A stretch of DNA of 64,000 nt from Clostridiales bacterium (GTDB lineage: Bacteria > Bacillota > Clostridia > Saccharofermentanales > Saccharofermentanaceae), in NCBI GenBank assembly GCA_017510605.1, contig JAFWMQ010000011.1:1-64000 (forward strand), read 5' to 3'. The translations under genes and the position numbers were made by a program. The first letter of the stretch is position 1. Every line of letters starts with the position of its first letter. Shown here piece after piece: positions 1-9,861 of the stretch. The notes beneath the pieces are model-generated. The model worked only from the letters and a program-made list of their open reading frames with translations, was not told the DNA's origin and made no database searches.

Positions 1-404
1 GCCTTACGGAAGGCAAGACCGTGGGAGTCAGAAAAAATACCAATACAAATACAAATACCAATACCAATACAAATACTTCCGGAGGCACAACAGTCGGAAA
101 CGTTACGACAACTATGCCTTATGGAAATGATGCAGGAAATGGCGTTAAAGGCGTTAAGAAGATCTCCGGCACCGGCAATACACAAACAGTAACCATGACT
201 GATTCGAATGGTTGGAACGATAATACTCAGGTTAGTTTCACAAAGAACAATGATGGAAGTTATTCTATGGAACTGCTTCAAAATCAGTGGGTTTTCCAGA
301 ATAATATGCCCGATTTTCCTCAGTGGGGTAACTGGAAAATTGATAAAATGACAGACGCACAGAAGGAATGGTTTGAAAATAATTACGGAATTACATTAAG
401 TTAA
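1..404 (+). CDS. C-terminal part of an unknown protein (5' end outside window)
   Basis: The reading frame that ends with TAA at 402-404 is open back to the first bases of the window, so the GTG at 21 is probably internal and the gene starts upstream. The visible part starts with seven Asn-Thr pairs (a low-complexity linker encoded by a hexanucleotide repeat), then Gly/Thr-rich sequence, then a small folded-looking tail rich in Trp, Asn and Asp ending near FENNYGITLS. The linker and composition suggest an extracellular or cell-surface domain, but no signal peptide can be seen because the start is missing. I do not recognise the family. A strong terminator follows at 470-489. Confidence 0.6.
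   Translation, partial: LTEGKTVGVRKNTNTNTNTNTNTNTSGGTTVGNVTTTMPYGNDAGNGVKGVKKISGTGNTQTVTMTDSNGWNDNTQVSFTKNNDGSYSMELLQNQWVFQNNMPDFPQWGNWKIDKMTDAQKEWFENNYGITLS
36..77 (+). repeat. Hexanucleotide tandem repeat encoding Asn-Thr
   Basis: Seven perfect-length units of the form AATAC(A/C/T) run in frame and encode seven Asn-Thr pairs. Only the last base of each unit varies, and it is always synonymous. Such an array can change length by slippage in whole codon pairs without breaking the frame. Confidence 0.8.
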
Positions 405-469
405 TGGATGACGGGTTAGTCAAATAAGCCATAAAGTGACATCACTTTATATAGATCACCCTTGAGATG

Positions 470-500
470 GGCTGCTCTTCGGAGCAGCCTTTCTTAGTTT
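470..500 (+). terminator. Rho-independent terminator
   Basis: GGCTGCTC, a TTCG loop and GAGCAGCC form a perfect 8-bp stem at 470-489, followed by a T-rich run (TTTCTTAGTTT). It ends the transcript of the partial gene at 1-404. Confidence 0.85.
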
Positions 501-535
501 AATGATATATTCCTTTGTTGCGCGCACTGAAGTAT

Positions 536-2167
536 TTACACACCGTGGATCTGACGTTCTGCTTCAAGGAGTCTGGAAGTGCAGTCTGACTTAGGATCGT
601 TCAGGACATCAGAAGTTGTACCTTCCTCGCATATCCTTCCGTTATCCATTACGAGAACTCTGGGGCAGATCTGTCTTACGATATGAATGTTGTGAGTGAT
701 AAGAAGAAACGCGGTGTGGCGCTCCCTGTTAATATCAGTCATGAGTTTTAAGAGTTCTGCCGAAGAACTTGCATCGAGTGAGGAGAACGGCTCGTCCGCA
801 ATGATGAGAGAGGGTTCCTGGATAAGACACATTGCGATTGCCACTCTCTGACGCTGACCGCCGGAGAGTTCCTTCGGATGACGCAGAAGATATTCAGCAC
901 CAAGTCCGCATTCCTCGAGCACTGCAGTGATCCTTGCAAGTATCCGGGAATTGCGTTCTGCTCTGGTACCAGATCCTGCGAAGGCTTTGAGTTTATCCGA
1001 AGCTTTTAGCGCTTCTGCCATATGCCATTTGATCGTATGTGCAGGATTCAGGCAGGATACAGGATCCTGGAAGATCGCTCCGATGCTTGAACTTTTGATA
1101 TTGACTATGCCCGAATGAGGCAGGAGTCCCAGGAGTGATCTGATGAGAGTTGTCTTTCCGCAGCCCGAGCTGCCGATGAGACCTAATATCTCGTTCGGGA
1201 AGACCTCAAGCGAAACGTCATGAAGAATATTATTATCCGCACTCTTGGTTTTAACACGCTCGAATAATGATCTTCCGTATCCGGCGGTGATTCCGTTTGC
1301 CGTAAGAACAGGACTTCTGGAGTAATCGACAGTTGCAGGCTCAAAACCGAGGATCCTTGTGTCGAGTCTTGCGTTTGTCAGAAGTTCCGCAGTATATGTG
1401 TTCTTGGGGTTATTCAATATATCTGAAGTTGTATCTTTGTCTATTATCTTTCCGTCTTTCATGACCATGACACGGTCACAGAAACCTCTTACCGCAGATA
1501 AGTCATGGGATATAAAGAGGATGGTGATATGAAGCTTATGGCACAGATCCTTGAGGAGCCCCAGTATTGAAACTGTTGTCACCGTATCAAGAGATGAAGT
1601 CGGTTCGTCGCATATAAGAAGACGCGGTTTAAGAAGGGCGGCGCCTGCGATGAGGACTCTTTGGCGCTGACCGCCTGAAAGCTGGTGGGGATAGCGTCCG
1701 CAGATTTCTTCCGGAGTTGCAAAACCGACCGTTCCGAGCATGCTGATTATCGTTTTGTGACGGTCTTCAGGTGTCATGGAAGAATCTTTATGAGCGGTAA
1801 GTACTTCTTCTAATTGCTTTCCGCATGTCATCAGCGGATCTAAAGCAGTGGAAGGTTCCTGGAAGATCATTCCGATATCTTTTCCGAGCATTGCGCGGCG
1901 CTCTTTGGGATTCATCTCAAGGAGGTTCTTTCCGGCAAATTTAATGGAGCCTGAAACAATGGATGCACTTTCAGGTAATAGGCCGGCAATTGCAAGTGAA
2001 GTCATGGTCTTGCCGCTTCCGGAATTGCCGATGAGTCCTAATATCTCTCCGTCTCTGATACCGAAATCGACGTCATCAAGGACAGGCTTCGGGTTCGGAT
2101 CTTTTCGCGTAGGGAAAGAGAGGGTTAAGTGATGGACTTTAACGATGTGTATATGGTGTGCCATCAT
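536..2167 (-). CDS. Fused double ATPase subunit of a peptide/nickel-type ABC transporter
   Basis: Cytoplasmic energy subunit of an oligopeptide/nickel-type importer. The 543-residue protein contains two complete ABC ATPase domains in tandem, equivalent to DppD and DppF (or OppD and OppF) fused, as in GsiA-like proteins. The first domain has Walker A GNSGSGKT near residues 47-54, the signature LSGGQRQRV and Walker B with DEPTSSLD. The second has GSSGCGKT, again LSGGQRQRV, and DEPFSSLD. All catalytic motifs are intact in both halves. Its start ATG at 2167 overlaps the stop of the permease gene before it (ATGA), and a GGAGGG ribosome site lies just upstream, so translation is probably coupled. 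It is the last gene of a four-gene minus-strand operon. The substrate cannot be read from the sequence. Confidence 0.93.
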   Translation of the reverse strand: MMAHHIHIVKVHHLTLSFPTRKDPNPKPVLDDVDFGIRDGEILGLIGNSGSGKTMTSLAIAGLLPESASIVSGSIKFAGKNLLEMNPKERRAMLGKDIGMIFQEPSTALDPLMTCGKQLEEVLTAHKDSSMTPEDRHKTIISMLGTVGFATPEEICGRYPHQLSGGQRQRVLIAGAALLKPRLLICDEPTSSLDTVTTVSILGLLKDLCHKLHITILFISHDLSAVRGFCDRVMVMKDGKIIDKDTTSDILNNPKNTYTAELLTNARLDTRILGFEPATVDYSRSPVLTANGITAGYGRSLFERVKTKSADNNILHDVSLEVFPNEILGLIGSSGCGKTTLIRSLLGLLPHSGIVNIKSSSIGAIFQDPVSCLNPAHTIKWHMAEALKASDKLKAFAGSGTRAERNSRILARITAVLEECGLGAEYLLRHPKELSGGQRQRVAIAMCLIQEPSLIIADEPFSSLDASSSAELLKLMTDINRERHTAFLLITHNIHIVRQICPRVLVMDNGRICEEGTTSDVLNDPKSDCTSRLLEAERQIHGV

Positions 2168-2997
2168 TTCCCTCCTTTCGAGAGGCTGACGCGGAGTCCC
2201 TCAGAGATAAAGTAGAGACCAAGTATATAGAAGACAAGCATCAGGGCAGGAAATACTATAAGCCATGGTGCTACACGGATATATGACTGGGCGTCAGATA
2301 ACATTTTGCCGAACGATGCGTCAGGCGGCTGCACTCCGAGGCCCAGATAGCTCATTCCCGATTCGAAAAGAGTCATATTTGCAAGGCCGATTACTGTTGC
2401 AGGAAGAAGCTGCGGGACCAGATTCGGGAATATGTGGAATGCCATTATCCGTGCCGGCTTCACTCCCATTACATGCGCATGGGTTATATAATCCAGTTCT
2501 TTTATTTCCATGGTGCCGACGCGGCACACTCTTGCGAATGTGGGCGCGAAAACAAGACCCAGAGCCCAGATAACATTTGTTACCGAAGGCCCGAAAACCG
2601 CTACCGCAACAAGTGCCAGAAGAATACCCGGAAAGCACATTATGCTGTTGCCTAAAAGCATGATCCCTCTGTCGGTAAAGCCGCCGTAATAACCTGCAGG
2701 TATTCCTGCGACTGTACCAAGGATCAGGGCTATGGCAACACCGGCAGCAGAGATGAATATCGTGTATTTCGAAGCGGACATTACGCGTGACAGGACATCC
2801 CTGCCGAAATTGTCCGTTCCGAACGGGTGCTCAAGTGAAGGCGGGACCAGTTTGGAAGCGGCATCCGTTGCGTCGGGTGCATATGGTGTCCAAAACAAAG
2901 AGACAATAAATGCGGCAACAACTATACCCAGCAGGATAAGACCTGCAGTGTAGAAAGCGGAAGCTTCGGGGGATCTGTTTTTATGTGTGTTCGGCAT
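2164..2997 (-). CDS. DppC/OppC-like ABC transporter permease
   Basis: Inner membrane permease of the same peptide/nickel-type importer. The 277 residues start with a short cytoplasmic tail and one membrane helix (around 15-37), then a GTDNFGRDVLSR segment typical of DppC-type subunits, and several more hydrophobic helices. The cytoplasmic coupling loop is in the region IKELDYITHAHVMG. Length and order match the family. AAGGAGG lies a few bases before the ATG. It sits between the DppB-like gene (15-bp gap) and the fused ATPase (4-bp overlap). Confidence 0.92.
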   Translation of the reverse strand: MPNTHKNRSPEASAFYTAGLILLGIVVAAFIVSLFWTPYAPDATDAASKLVPPSLEHPFGTDNFGRDVLSRVMSASKYTIFISAAGVAIALILGTVAGIPAGYYGGFTDRGIMLLGNSIMCFPGILLALVAVAVFGPSVTNVIWALGLVFAPTFARVCRVGTMEIKELDYITHAHVMGVKPARIMAFHIFPNLVPQLLPATVIGLANMTLFESGMSYLGLGVQPPDASFGKMLSDAQSYIRVAPWLIVFPALMLVFYILGLYFISEGLRVSLSKGGK

Positions 2998-3012
2998 AAT
3001 TACATATCCTCC

Positions 3013-3981
3013 TTATTTCAGCCTGATCCTCGGGTCGGCAAGACTTGAAGCGATGTCGGAGATGAAGTAAAGGAGAACGGTAATAAGTGCCAGATAGAAA
3101 ACGATACCTGACAGCAAAGGGAAATCGCGGCGCGAAATAGCTGACAGGAGGAGCCTTCCTAATCCGGGAAGATTAAAGACCTGCTCGACTATGAGGCTTC
3201 CGCCGAGTATGTCGGAAAGGATTATCGATATTATTGTGATCGATGAGACGTTGGAATTCGGGAGAACATGCCGGACGAGTATCTTCAGGTCAGAAAGACC
3301 GTGACTTTTTGAAGTGCGGACATAGTCAGCGTTTCTTTGTTCGATTATGGATGATCTCAGGAACTTAAAGCTCATCGCGATCTTCGGAAGTGCTATTGCA
3401 AAAGACGGAAGGAGCAGGCAGCCCACATAACCTAAAAAATCATCGGAAGGTTTTACATATGTGCCTACTGTAAGAAGTGAGAACAGGGAACTAGCAAGTA
3501 AGATCAGCAGTAGGGATGCTACATAAGGAGGAATAGCGAAAAGAACATGCCCGATAACAGAGCATATCTGATCTCCCAAACGTCCCGGTTTCCTGGCACT
3601 TAATATGGCCAGAGGATAAGAAATGATGATCACCATGACCATGGCTATGGCGCTCATGCCCAGAGTGACCGGAAGCCTTTGACCGATCAGCTCGCTTACG
3701 CTCATGTTATAAGCGTAAGATGTACCCGGATTAAATGAGAGAAGGCCCCAGAGCCATTCGCCGTAGCGGACGGGAAGAGGTTTGTCCAGACCTAATTGGG
3801 CACGAAGCAGATCAACCTGTGACTCCGATGCCTGCGGTCCGAGCATAACGCGTGCCGTATCTCCCGGTATTATGGAGAAAGCCGTGAAAACGAGTAATGA
3901 CACAAGCAGAAGTGTCAAGATCAGCTCAATCAGTTTTCCTGTCAGATAACCGGCTTTGCTCTGCAAATTCCGATCCTCCAT
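3013..3981 (-). CDS. DppB/OppB-like ABC transporter permease
   Basis: First permease of the importer, 322 residues with about six membrane helices and the usual DppB landmarks: a helix near the N terminus, IIPGDTARVMLGP, LGLDKPLPVRYGEWLWG, and a coupling loop near RNADYVRTSKSHG. The listed start is the ATG, but that ATG begins the string ATGGAGGATCGGAATTTG, whose GGAGG would also suit a TTG start eight bases on, so the exact N terminus is uncertain by six residues. It is separated from the upstream binding-protein gene by a terminator-like hairpin at 4036-4066. Confidence 0.92.
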   Translation of the reverse strand: MEDRNLQSKAGYLTGKLIELILTLLLVSLLVFTAFSIIPGDTARVMLGPQASESQVDLLRAQLGLDKPLPVRYGEWLWGLLSFNPGTSYAYNMSVSELIGQRLPVTLGMSAIAMVMVIIISYPLAILSARKPGRLGDQICSVIGHVLFAIPPYVASLLLILLASSLFSLLTVGTYVKPSDDFLGYVGCLLLPSFAIALPKIAMSFKFLRSSIIEQRNADYVRTSKSHGLSDLKILVRHVLPNSNVSSITIISIILSDILGGSLIVEQVFNLPGLGRLLLSAISRRDFPLLSGIVFYLALITVLLYFISDIASSLADPRIRLK

Positions 3982-4035
3982 AATTTATTTAAATAAAAAT
4001 CTATTATATATGCTTTTTGGGTTTTGCAAAAGAAT

Positions 4036-4066
4036 GGGGGCTGTCCCATTGAATGAGACAACCCCC
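4036..4066 (-). terminator. Intra-operon hairpin, likely partial terminator
   Basis: On the minus strand a GGGGGTTGTCTCATT arm pairs with AATGGGACAGCCCCC and is followed by ATTCTTTTG. It lies between the binding-protein gene and the permease genes. Such attenuating hairpins are common after binding-protein genes and let that protein be made in excess of the membrane subunits. That role is inferred. Confidence 0.7.
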
Positions 4067-4091
4067 GGTATATGTAAAACCCGAATACTTA

Positions 4092-5612
4092 TCAGTTGGA
4101 TACAAGCTTTACCTGGGACATATCCTGAACATACATCGGATATACGTGATAACCTTCGAGTCTTGTTGATACCGCGGTTATCGTTGTGGGATCCTGAATA
4201 TATACCGAGCAGGCGTCATCTGTGAGGATGCCCAAAACCTGATGGTAGAGTGATACCTTCTCGTTCTCGTCGATCGTTCCGGGGATCCTGGCCATCAATT
4301 CATCTACTTTGGAATTTGAATAGTTGATAAAGTTGCCGCCGGATTCAGTCTGATAACGTTCCAGAACATCGTATGGCGCGTATGTGCTTGTAAGAGCAAT
4401 AACGGTTGTCTCATACTGACGGCCGGTGTACACGGTATCAAGCCATGTAGCCCAATCGACCTGTTTGATCTCCAGGTTGATACCGATGGCCTTGAGTTCT
4501 GAAGCAAGTTCGACTGCGGTATTAACGTGGATCAGATAAGATGAAGGAACCGTGCAGGTGATGTCAAAACCGTTCTCGTATCCTGCATCAGCCATGAGGC
4601 TCTTTGCTTTTTCGAGATTCTGGTCAAAAGTTCCGTCAAGAGATGTATCGTAATAACTGCCCATGGCAGGACTCATTGCAGTTGTAAGCTCCACGCCAGC
4701 GCCGTCCATGGTTACGGAAATAATGTCTTTTCTGTTGATCGCATAGTTGATCGCCTGACGGACTCTTAAGTCGTTCAGCGGTTCAACTGCGTTGTTCAGG
4801 GCAAAGATCTGAACCATGTTAGATCCGTTGGATAAGATGTTGTACTTGGAAGAATCAAGCTGCTTGGCACGGTCAGATGTGAGATAAGGGAAAATATCGA
4901 TGCTTCCGTTTGCAAGCTCAGTAAGACCGGCATCCATATCGGCGCAAACCTTGAATGTGACCTTATCGAGATAAGGAAGACCCTTCTGCCAGTAGTTATC
5001 GTTCTTTACGAGAATAACGCTCTGTCCGGGTGTGTATGAATCGAACTTGAATGGACCTGTTCCGACAGGAGCGTTCTGGCAATTATCGTAGCCCTCGGGA
5101 ATAATTCCGGTTGTAAAATAACTGAGAAGCTCACTATTGCTCTCTTCAAGGGTTACTTCAACGCGGTTATCTGAAGTGATCTGAACGTCTTTAACAGAAT
5201 CCAGTTCTCTTACCAATGCTGTGCCGTCCTGGCCCTCGTTCAGACCTGCAGCCCGCTTGAGGGAATATACTACGTCTATGGGATCCAGATCTGTGCCGTC
5301 GTGGAATTTTACACCTTCCCTGATCTTAAAAGTATAAACGGATGCATCTTCTGAGATCTCTACATCAGTTGCCAGACAGGGATTAAGATTACCCTCGTTG
5401 TCAAATTTATAAAGGCCCTCATAAATGTTGAAGATGATCTCTTCGTCACCTGCCGCAACAACAGTGTGCGGATCAAAGATGCCGGGTTCCTGAGTAATTC
5501 CCACAACTGCGAAATTGTTGGCATCTGCCGGTTTCTTAGTGCATCCTGCAAGAACTGATACCATCAGCGCGAAAACAGATGCGATAGCAATAAATCTAGT
5601 AATACGGTTCAT
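4092..5612 (-). CDS. Peptide/nickel-type solute-binding lipoprotein (family 5)
   Basis: Extracytoplasmic substrate-binding protein of the adjacent ABC importer, 506 residues. The signal peptide ends in a lipobox LAGC with the lipidated cysteine at residue 24. Family 5 (SBP_bac_5) landmarks are visible: a GITQEPGIFDPH start, a DGTDLDPIDVVYSLKRA segment, PVGTGPFKF, and the LRVRQAINYAINRKDII block. Upstream is a clear ribosome site (TTTGGAGGGG). As first gene of the operon it is likely expressed most. The bound ligand is not predictable; family members take oligopeptides, dipeptides, nickel complexes or sugars. Confidence 0.94.
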   Translation of the reverse strand: MNRITRFIAIASVFALMVSVLAGCTKKPADANNFAVVGITQEPGIFDPHTVVAAGDEEIIFNIYEGLYKFDNEGNLNPCLATDVEISEDASVYTFKIREGVKFHDGTDLDPIDVVYSLKRAAGLNEGQDGTALVRELDSVKDVQITSDNRVEVTLEESNSELLSYFTTGIIPEGYDNCQNAPVGTGPFKFDSYTPGQSVILVKNDNYWQKGLPYLDKVTFKVCADMDAGLTELANGSIDIFPYLTSDRAKQLDSSKYNILSNGSNMVQIFALNNAVEPLNDLRVRQAINYAINRKDIISVTMDGAGVELTTAMSPAMGSYYDTSLDGTFDQNLEKAKSLMADAGYENGFDITCTVPSSYLIHVNTAVELASELKAIGINLEIKQVDWATWLDTVYTGRQYETTVIALTSTYAPYDVLERYQTESGGNFINYSNSKVDELMARIPGTIDENEKVSLYHQVLGILTDDACSVYIQDPTTITAVSTRLEGYHVYPMYVQDMSQVKLVSN

Positions 5613-5841
5613 TTGTCCCCTCCAAAAAGATTTAATTAATTATATTGGTGACAAATAGCTGCACATATATGGCAACGCACACAAATAAAATGGCCTTCAG
5701 CCGCGGGTGTATTCTAAAATTAACTAAAAATTTATAAAATTCCCTTAAGAAAACGAAATAATTTCTAGTCACCTGGTATATAATATCTGCGTGATATTTT
5801 GCGCGCATTATCTTTGCGTGATTTTGTAGGAGTAATTATTT

Positions 5842-7545
5842 ATGAAGAGATGTCCGGTTTGCGGCGTAATGATGGGCGACAATGTTGCCCGCTGCTCAAT
5901 GTGCAAATACGATTTCCAGAAAGCTTCCTTGGGCAATAATGATGAGGCTGCAGCAGAAGCAAAGAAGATTCTCGATCAGAAACAGGCTGAGAATATAGCC
6001 CGTGCGGAAGCAAAGCGTTCCGAAGAAGAGAAGAGAATACTCGAAGCTGTTGAAAAGCTTAAGCGTGAATACGCTTCCATGGAAGAGCAGTACGAGACTG
6101 AGAGAGCCAAGCTCGAGAAGGAATTCACAACATTCCAGAAGAAGAAACAGGCTGAACAGCAGGCTTTGGAGAAATCGGTTGAGACGATCCGTGATGAGGT
6201 CATCGAAGCACGCGACAAGAGAGACGCTCTCCGTAAAGAAGCTAATGAGATGATGTCTGAGGCTAAGAAGAAGTCTCAGAAAGAGCATGACGACATGATC
6301 GCTGCTGCCAAGATAGAGCAGGAGAAGATCTACGAAGAGACACAGAAGCAGACAGAACAGCTTGCTGCCCAGGTCGAGAAGGAATACGCCGATGCTCTTG
6401 CAAAGAGAGATGAACTCATTGCCCAGGCCAAAGAAGTCCAGAACATGATGGACAATGCCGATAAGATTAAGGCAGAAAAAGAGAAAGAGATAAAGGCTGC
6501 TGAAGCAAAGATCGCAAAGCTCCAGGATGACTTTGAGAAAGAAAAGGTTAAGATCGCTGAAGAGCATAAGAAGCTTTCCGAGAAACAGGCTGCTGAAGCT
6601 CTCAAGATGAAGGCTGATGCCGAGCGTGACCGTGATATTGCTAATGCCGAGAAGGAGAAGCTTATTTCTGAAGCCCAGGCTGAGAGAGACCAGATCATCG
6701 CTGAACTTGAAGCCCGTAATAAGCAGGCTGAGGCCGAATTCCAGGAATTGACTGAACAGGCTAAGGCTGTTTATGCCGAAGCTGAAGAAGTCATGGCTAA
6801 GCGCGATGAGATGAAGGCTGAGATCGAGAATTTCGAGAAGGATTCCAAACAGAGACAGAAGGATCTTGATGAGACTCTTAAGGAAGCCAGGAAAGAACTC
6901 GAGGAATCCGAAGAGAGAAAGAATAAGGCTGAGAAGGAATATAACGAATACCAGCAGCAGTCAGAAGATATCCAGGATCAGATAAAGGGCCTTCAGGCTG
7001 AACTTAAGGAAGCAAAAGAGATCATTGCTGATTCCAAGAATGCGACAGTTCTTGCAGAAGCTGCTGCACAGGAGATCGTTCTTAATGCCGAGAAGCAGTC
7101 AGTATTCCTTAAGCAGGCAGCTTTGAGCGAGAGCGAGAAGGGCAAGATGCTCGATCAGATTGCTGAATTAGAACAAAAGATCAAGGAGAAAGAGATGGAA
7201 AAGGCTGAGCTTGAGAAGAAACTTGCATCGCTTGACAATGCAGTTGCAGAACTGGAGAAGAAGGTCAGATCAGGCGGTGGTGCCGGCGGACCGATGGAAT
7301 ATTCAGTTGAGACTGTCGAGCATAACAAGTCGGCTGAAGTTAATGTCGATGCTCTTTCCAAACTCCTCAAGAAGAAGTCAGCTGACGGATGGAATCTTAT
7401 TACCGTAATTGATGATGACGGCGGTAAACTCATGTCTTCAATGGGCGGATCTTCCGAGTCTACATCTTTGTCTTCTCTGACTTCCAATTCGTTCGACTCA
7501 AAGGAAGACAGACTTGTACTTATCTTTGGCAGACCTTTGAAGTAA
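5842..7545 (+). CDS. Zinc-ribbon, long coiled-coil protein with C-terminal small domain
   Basis: 567 residues, three parts. Residues 4-23 hold a zinc ribbon with two pairs (CPVCG and CSMCK). Residues about 35-480 are a nearly unbroken charged coiled coil rich in Lys, Glu, Ala and Gln. The tail after a Gly-rich hinge (SGGGAGGP) has a VETVE...SADGWNLITVI...LVLIFGRP pattern that resembles the DUF4177 type of small beta domain. No signal peptide or membrane segment is seen, so it is probably cytoplasmic. A role as a structural or scaffold protein is only a guess. The gene appears to be transcribed alone, ending at the terminator at 7571-7598. Confidence 0.85.
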   Translation: MKRCPVCGVMMGDNVARCSMCKYDFQKASLGNNDEAAAEAKKILDQKQAENIARAEAKRSEEEKRILEAVEKLKREYASMEEQYETERAKLEKEFTTFQKKKQAEQQALEKSVETIRDEVIEARDKRDALRKEANEMMSEAKKKSQKEHDDMIAAAKIEQEKIYEETQKQTEQLAAQVEKEYADALAKRDELIAQAKEVQNMMDNADKIKAEKEKEIKAAEAKIAKLQDDFEKEKVKIAEEHKKLSEKQAAEALKMKADAERDRDIANAEKEKLISEAQAERDQIIAELEARNKQAEAEFQELTEQAKAVYAEAEEVMAKRDEMKAEIENFEKDSKQRQKDLDETLKEARKELEESEERKNKAEKEYNEYQQQSEDIQDQIKGLQAELKEAKEIIADSKNATVLAEAAAQEIVLNAEKQSVFLKQAALSESEKGKMLDQIAELEQKIKEKEMEKAELEKKLASLDNAVAELEKKVRSGGGAGGPMEYSVETVEHNKSAEVNVDALSKLLKKKSADGWNLITVIDDDGGKLMSSMGGSSESTSLSSLTSNSFDSKEDRLVLIFGRPLK

Positions 7546-7570
7546 TTCGAAAAACAATCAGAAATGTTTT

Positions 7571-7608
7571 AAAGAGGCTGTCTTTGTTGCAGCCTCTTTA
7601 TTATTTTC
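7571..7608 (+). terminator. Rho-independent terminator
   Basis: AAAGAGGCTG pairs with CAGCCTCTTT around a short T-rich loop, followed by ATTATTTT. It ends the coiled-coil gene. Confidence 0.85.
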
Positions 7609-7751
7609 GACCTCCTGAAGGCTTTAATTACTGCGGTTACAACTATGCACAAAAAAAGTTTTCGGCCGCGAGATTTTTTTGTGGAATTGGCATACCGAAT
7701 CCTATATAATAGGAAAGTATTTATTTTTGACTTCGAAGGAGGAAATGACTG

Positions 7752-9827
7752 ATGGAAAATTATTCCGCAGACAAGATTCGCAACATCGCGTTGTTTGGCC
7801 ACGTAGGTTCCGGCAAGACGACATTGGCAGAGGCTATACTTTTTTATACCAAAGCAATTAATCGTCAGGGACGTATTAATGATGGTAATACTACGCTCGA
7901 CTACGATCCTGAGGAGATCAAGAGACAGATGTCAGTAGGGCTTTCTGTAGCCTGCTGTGAATATAAGGGAAGTAAGATCAATATCATCGATACTCCAGGT
8001 GACTTTGACTTCCTTGGAGAAGAGATGAGCGGAATAAGGATCGCTGACTCAGGCGTTATTATGATCTCAGCTAAGGGCGGTACTTCAGTAGGTTCCGAGA
8101 AGGCTATCAGACTTTTGAACGGTAAGAAGGTTCCCTTCTTGTTCTTTATGAACAGAATGGATGAGCCTAATGCTGATTTCGAGGCAGTAGCAGCACGTAT
8201 GATGGAGCGCTACGGCTCTTCAGTTATCCCGCTTTCATTCCCTATCATGGAAGACGGCAAGATGACCGGTATCGTTGACGTTATGAACCGTAAAGCATTC
8301 TCTATTGATAAGGCTACAGGCAAGTTCATAGAGTTCCCGCTTCCTGAGGAATACAATGCACGTGTTGACGAGCTCCAGGAGAAGGTTAACGAGGTCGTTG
8401 CAGAAGCTGACGAAGAACTTATGGAGAAGTACTTCGCAGGCGAGAAGTTTACAGAAGACGAATTCCGTCATGGTGTTCATGCCGGTTTCCGTGAAGGTAA
8501 GCTCCACCCGATCTACTGCGGTTCTGCTTACATGAACTGGGGTGTTGATTTCCTCCTGAACTGCATTTCAAAGGACACACCTCCGGCAGGAAAGAAGCCT
8601 GCTTTGGAAGCTACACTTCCTGACGGCAGCACACAGATGGTAAGCTGCTCTATTGATGATCCGCTTGTTGCTTTCTGCTTCAAGACGATCTCTGACCCGT
8701 TCGTAGGAAAGATCAGTATCTTTAAGGTCAATGCCGGAACACTCCGTGCAAATTCCACTGTTTATAACGCAACCAAGGGCAAGGACGAGAGGATCGGCGG
8801 ACTGTTCTTCCTTAAGGGAAAGGAACAGATCACAACAGACTGCATTACAGCAGGTGATATCGGAGCTGCTTCAAAACTCTCCAACACAGATACCAACGAT
8901 ACTATCTGTGACCGTGCGCGCATTCTTGAGATGCCTAAGATCAAGTTCCCGCAGCCATGTCTTTCAAAGTCGATCGTTCCTAAGAAGAAGGGCGATGAAG
9001 ATAAGATCATTTCCGGTCTTACAAAACTTGCAGACGAAGATCATTGCTTTACTGTTGAGACCAACCCTGAGACAAAGCAGATGGTTCTCTCCGGTATTGG
9101 TGATATGCAGCTCAAGGTCCTCGTAAGCCAGCTTAAGAATAAGTACAACGTTGACTGCGAACTCGGTGAGCCTAAGGTTCCTTATCGTGAAGCCATCCGC
9201 AAGAAGGTTAAGGTTCAGGGTAAGCACAAGAAGCAGTCTGGCGGTCACGGCCAGTATGGTGACGTTTGGATCGAGTTCGAGCCTAACGCTGAGACAGAGG
9301 ACCTCGTATTTGAAGAGAAGGTTTTCGGCGGTGCCGTACCTAAGAATTTCTTCCCCGCAGTCGAAAAGGGATTACAGGAGTCAGTTAAGAAAGGTATCCT
9401 CGCAGGATATCCTGTAGTTAACCTCAAGGCTACTCTGGTTGACGGTTCATATCATGACGTTGACTCTTCGGAAATGGCATTCAAGATCGCTGCCAACCTC
9501 GCTTTCAAGGCAGGTATGGCTGCAGCTAATCCGGTACTCCTCGAACCCATCAGTAAGGTAGAGGTTCACATTCCCGAGGACAAGCAGGGTGATATCATGG
9601 GCGACCTCAACAAGAGACGCGGCCGTATCATGGGTATCGATGCAGACGAATTAGGTTCTGTTGTTAATGCTGAAGTTCCTACAGCAGAAATGCTTGAATA
9701 TGCAACCGATCTTAAGTCGATGACACAGGGCAGAGGATGGTTCTCCATGTCTCACGTCCGTTACGAGGCAGCACCTCCGGAAGTCGCTGACAAGGTAATC
9801 GCAGCAAGCAATGTTGAGGAAGAATAA
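7752..9827 (+). CDS. Elongation factor G-like GTPase (EF-G paralogue)
   Basis: 691-residue translational GTPase with the full EF-G domain order. G1 reads GHVGSGKTT instead of the AHIDAGKTT of canonical EF-G, and the switch region reads LDYDPEEIKRQMS instead of the usual DWMEQEQERGIT. G3 is DTPGDFDF and G4 is NRMD instead of NKMD. Domain IV carries SGGHGQYGDVW, and domain V ends with the RGRIMGID...AEMLEYATDLKSMTQGRG block. These differences place it among EF-G-like paralogues (often called EF-G2 or FusA2) rather than the housekeeping factor. Their role is not settled. AAGGAGG at 7736-7742 fixes the start. Confidence 0.9.
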   Translation: MENYSADKIRNIALFGHVGSGKTTLAEAILFYTKAINRQGRINDGNTTLDYDPEEIKRQMSVGLSVACCEYKGSKINIIDTPGDFDFLGEEMSGIRIADSGVIMISAKGGTSVGSEKAIRLLNGKKVPFLFFMNRMDEPNADFEAVAARMMERYGSSVIPLSFPIMEDGKMTGIVDVMNRKAFSIDKATGKFIEFPLPEEYNARVDELQEKVNEVVAEADEELMEKYFAGEKFTEDEFRHGVHAGFREGKLHPIYCGSAYMNWGVDFLLNCISKDTPPAGKKPALEATLPDGSTQMVSCSIDDPLVAFCFKTISDPFVGKISIFKVNAGTLRANSTVYNATKGKDERIGGLFFLKGKEQITTDCITAGDIGAASKLSNTDTNDTICDRARILEMPKIKFPQPCLSKSIVPKKKGDEDKIISGLTKLADEDHCFTVETNPETKQMVLSGIGDMQLKVLVSQLKNKYNVDCELGEPKVPYREAIRKKVKVQGKHKKQSGGHGQYGDVWIEFEPNAETEDLVFEEKVFGGAVPKNFFPAVEKGLQESVKKGILAGYPVVNLKATLVDGSYHDVDSSEMAFKIAANLAFKAGMAAANPVLLEPISKVEVHIPEDKQGDIMGDLNKRRGRIMGIDADELGSVVNAEVPTAEMLEYATDLKSMTQGRGWFSMSHVRYEAAPPEVADKVIAASNVEEE

Positions 9828-9861
9828 CAGTTATTCAAAAGCGTTAAGGAATTTACACTTT

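Noticed and set aside
5896..6698. Long minus-strand frames that look hydrophobic
   Set aside because: Antisense of the Lys/Glu-rich coiled coil, which always reads as Leu and Phe on the other strand.
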